Shown in pieces: positions 6,143 to 6,708 of a stretch of DNA of 6,708 nt. The first letter of the stretch is position 1; the number at the start of each line of letters is the position of its first letter. This stretch comes from Nitratifractor sp. (GTDB taxonomy: Bacteria > Campylobacterota > Campylobacteria > Campylobacterales > Sulfurovaceae): positions 1-6,708 of the forward strand of contig WFSU01000042.1 of assembly GCA_015485845.1 (NCBI GenBank), given 5' to 3'. A program made the position numbers and the translations under genes. The notes under the pieces were generated by a model. It saw only the letters and a program-made list of their open reading frames with translations, did no database searches and was not told the origin of the DNA.

Positions 6143-6174
6143 GTAGGGGCTGGGACTTTTTAGCCCCTACAGAA
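6139..6174. repeat. Inverted repeat TGTAGGGGCT / AGCCCCTACA, possible REP-like element
   Basis: A perfect 10-bp stem joins 6142-6151 with 6162-6171. It extends by one G-U and two A-U pairs to 6139 and 6174, around a 10-base loop (6152-6161). It follows the preceding hairpin immediately, sharing its TTTT. High-GC stems of this kind are typical of dispersed intergenic palindromes, but copy number cannot be seen in one window. As a second hairpin it could also back up termination or protect the ilvBH 3' end. Confidence 0.55.
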
Positions 6175-6358
6175 TGTTTGCACAGGGTGCACAATTGCGT
6201 ACCTACCGACGACATTTCCCCGGAAGCGGCGACTTCAGTCCCGCCAAAAGGTCACATCACATCACAACCTCAAGGTGAGGCTGAAGCCTTCACTTCCAGA
6301 TAAATTGCGTTGTGATGTTGGTGTGCTGTTACAGACCCTGTATGTGTGAATGGATTTC
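6175..6358. other. Noncoding stretch with several short inverted repeats
   Basis: No credible gene is visible here. Small stems are TGCAC/GTGCA (6179-6183 with 6187-6191), an imperfect GGCG-ACT/AGT-CGCC hairpin near 6228-6245, the nested structure at 6259-6318 (listed separately), and TACAG/CTGTA (6330-6334 with 6338-6342). The tract CACATCACATCACA is a short tandem repeat. I see no tRNA, CRISPR unit, B12 box or SAM-riboswitch core, although metH lies downstream. Confidence 0.5.
6259..6318 (+). repeat. Nested stem-loop: outer 10-bp stem enclosing an inner hairpin
   Basis: ACATCACAAC (6259-6268) is the exact reverse complement of GTTGTGATGT (6309-6318). Between them lies an inner hairpin (about 6273-6295) made of GTGA-GGC and GCC-TCAC around TGAA, with one bulged T. 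Transcribed on either strand this could fold as a 60-base structure. It lies upstream of the promoter at 6359, so it is not part of the leader of the small gene. It could be a repeat element or a small RNA; neither is shown. Confidence 0.4.
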
Positions 6359-6367
6359 TGGTATAAT
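6359..6367 (+). promoter_or_regulatory. Extended -10 promoter for the small gene and metH
   Basis: TGGTATAAT is a perfect extended -10 element, 42 bases before the ATG at 6410. The -35 position 17 bases upstream (6339-6344) reads TGTATG, a poor match. Predicted start of transcription is near 6374, giving a leader of about 36 bases. The ribosome site AAGGAG (6396-6401) lies 8 bases before the ATG. Confidence 0.65.
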
Positions 6368-6409
6368 GAATGCTGAAACCCCCACATAAATAAATAAGGA
6401 GAAAAACCC

Positions 6410-6640
6410 ATGAGCAAAACAACACAAGAGATCACTACCATCGATCTCAGCGGAACCCAAAACGGTAAAATAGAGGTAGCAACCCTCCAGGAGCCCTATG
6501 GTGCTAAAAGTGAACCGGTCGCCAGTATTGGAATCTTCCTCAGCGGTGGCAGCGATGAGCCGGATTGGAAAGTCCACATCCCCAAAGACAATATCGACGC
6601 CGTCATTGCAGCGTTGAACGAAGCAAAAAAGGCACTGTGA
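6410..6640 (+). CDS. Small unrecognised protein, translationally coupled to metH
   Basis: The product has 76 residues, is soluble and mildly acidic, with no signal peptide or membrane segment and no cysteine. I cannot name a family. By eye, residues 6-47 look like beta strands (ITTIDLSG, GKIEVATLQEP, VASIGIFLSGG), then a loop with DEPDWKVHIP (49-58), and a C-terminal amphipathic helix (about 60-75, NIDAVIAALNEAKKAL). That outline, strands plus one terminal helix with a W/H/P loop, loosely recalls small PC4-like nucleic-acid-binding proteins, but the likeness is too weak for a call. A strong promoter and AAGGAG site argue that the gene is real. Its TGA overlaps the metH GTG (GTGA, 6637-6640), so ribosomes probably pass from one to the other. 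This suggests a role linked to methionine synthase or its regulation (inference). Confidence 0.8.
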   Translation: MSKTTQEITTIDLSGTQNGKIEVATLQEPYGAKSEPVASIGIFLSGGSDEPDWKVHIPKDNIDAVIAALNEAKKAL

Positions 6641-6708
6641 AGGTGACCACCCGTCAACAGATCGAACAGATCATTACCGAGCGTTATTTGATCCTCGATG
6701 GGGCGATG
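6637..6708 (+). CDS. metH: Methionine synthase, N-terminal fragment cut by the window end
   Basis: Only the first 24 codons are present, and the reading frame stays open to the last base. The translation after the start is KVTTRQQIEQIITERYLILDGAM. The ending ILDGAM is the N-terminal strand of the homocysteine-binding barrel of cobalamin-dependent methionine synthase, normally continued as GTMIQ. The full enzyme transfers methyl from methyltetrahydrofolate to homocysteine through B12. The start is most likely GTG 6637, which overlaps the TGA of the preceding gene and has AAAAGG 4 bases upstream. GTG 6643 is an alternative. A stand-alone homocysteine S-methyltransferase would share this N-terminus and cannot be excluded from 24 residues. 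Confidence 0.72.
   Translation, partial: MKVTTRQQIEQIITERYLILDGAM

Noticed and set aside
6115..6303. A 62-codon frame in the spacer after ilvH
   Set aside because: It runs through the two hairpins and short repeats, has no ribosome site, and its translation shows no protein-like pattern.
6182..6341. ACAGGGT (6182-6188) and ACCCTGT (6335-6341) as ends of a MITE
   Set aside because: A seven-base inverted match is expected a few times by chance in a spacer of this size.
6175..6409. A cobalamin or SAM riboswitch ahead of metH
   Set aside because: The transcribed leader is only about 36 bases, and no conserved B12-box or SAM core was seen in the spacer.

Overview
The window looks like part of a chromosome from a Campylobacterota (Epsilonproteobacteria) species with fairly high GC, perhaps a relative of Sulfurovum or Nitratifractor. 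I base this on the style of the proteins (IlvB, IlvH, a short Ppx/GppA, a medium-length single-ACT IlvA) and on the promoters, which have strong TATAAT-type -10 boxes and poor -35 boxes. The assignment is inference; no database search was possible.

Layout from left to right. Positions 7-2141 hold ilvA (threonine ammonia-lyase) and, overlapping or nearly overlapping it, a short exopolyphosphatase/pppGpp phosphatase gene. Positions 2142-2256 are a noncoding spacer with a degenerate GTGTTAC repeat, a perfect 8-bp hairpin and a promoter. Positions 2257-3065 hold a two-gene toxin-antitoxin module: an antitoxin that looks like a Phd-type N-terminus joined to a UPF0175-type C-terminus, and a DUF3368/PIN-like toxin joined to it by an ATGA overlap. 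Its base composition is lower in GC than its neighbours. Positions 3074-3793 (minus strand) encode an unrecognised coiled-coil protein with both a lipobox and an internal membrane helix. A short divergent promoter region (3794-3912) follows.

Positions 3913-6077 hold ilvB-ilvH, the two subunits of acetohydroxyacid synthase. Positions 6078-6409 are a noncoding stretch of about 330 bases packed with short repeats and inverted repeats. Positions 6410-6640 encode an unrecognised 76-residue protein with its own promoter, and its stop codon overlaps the GTG start of what appears to be metH (methionine synthase), which runs off the window.

Working together: IlvA makes 2-oxobutanoate from threonine, and IlvBH condenses it with pyruvate toward isoleucine, or two pyruvates toward valine and leucine. 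The window is therefore mainly branched-chain amino acid biosynthesis, with methionine synthesis starting at the right edge. The toxin-antitoxin module looks like an accessory insertion between housekeeping genes. The items most worth a second look are the chimeric antitoxin, the bitopic lipoprotein, a Gly-to-Gln change at the presumed valine-sensing site of IlvH, the small protein coupled to metH, and the repeat and hairpin pattern found after both ppx and ilvH.
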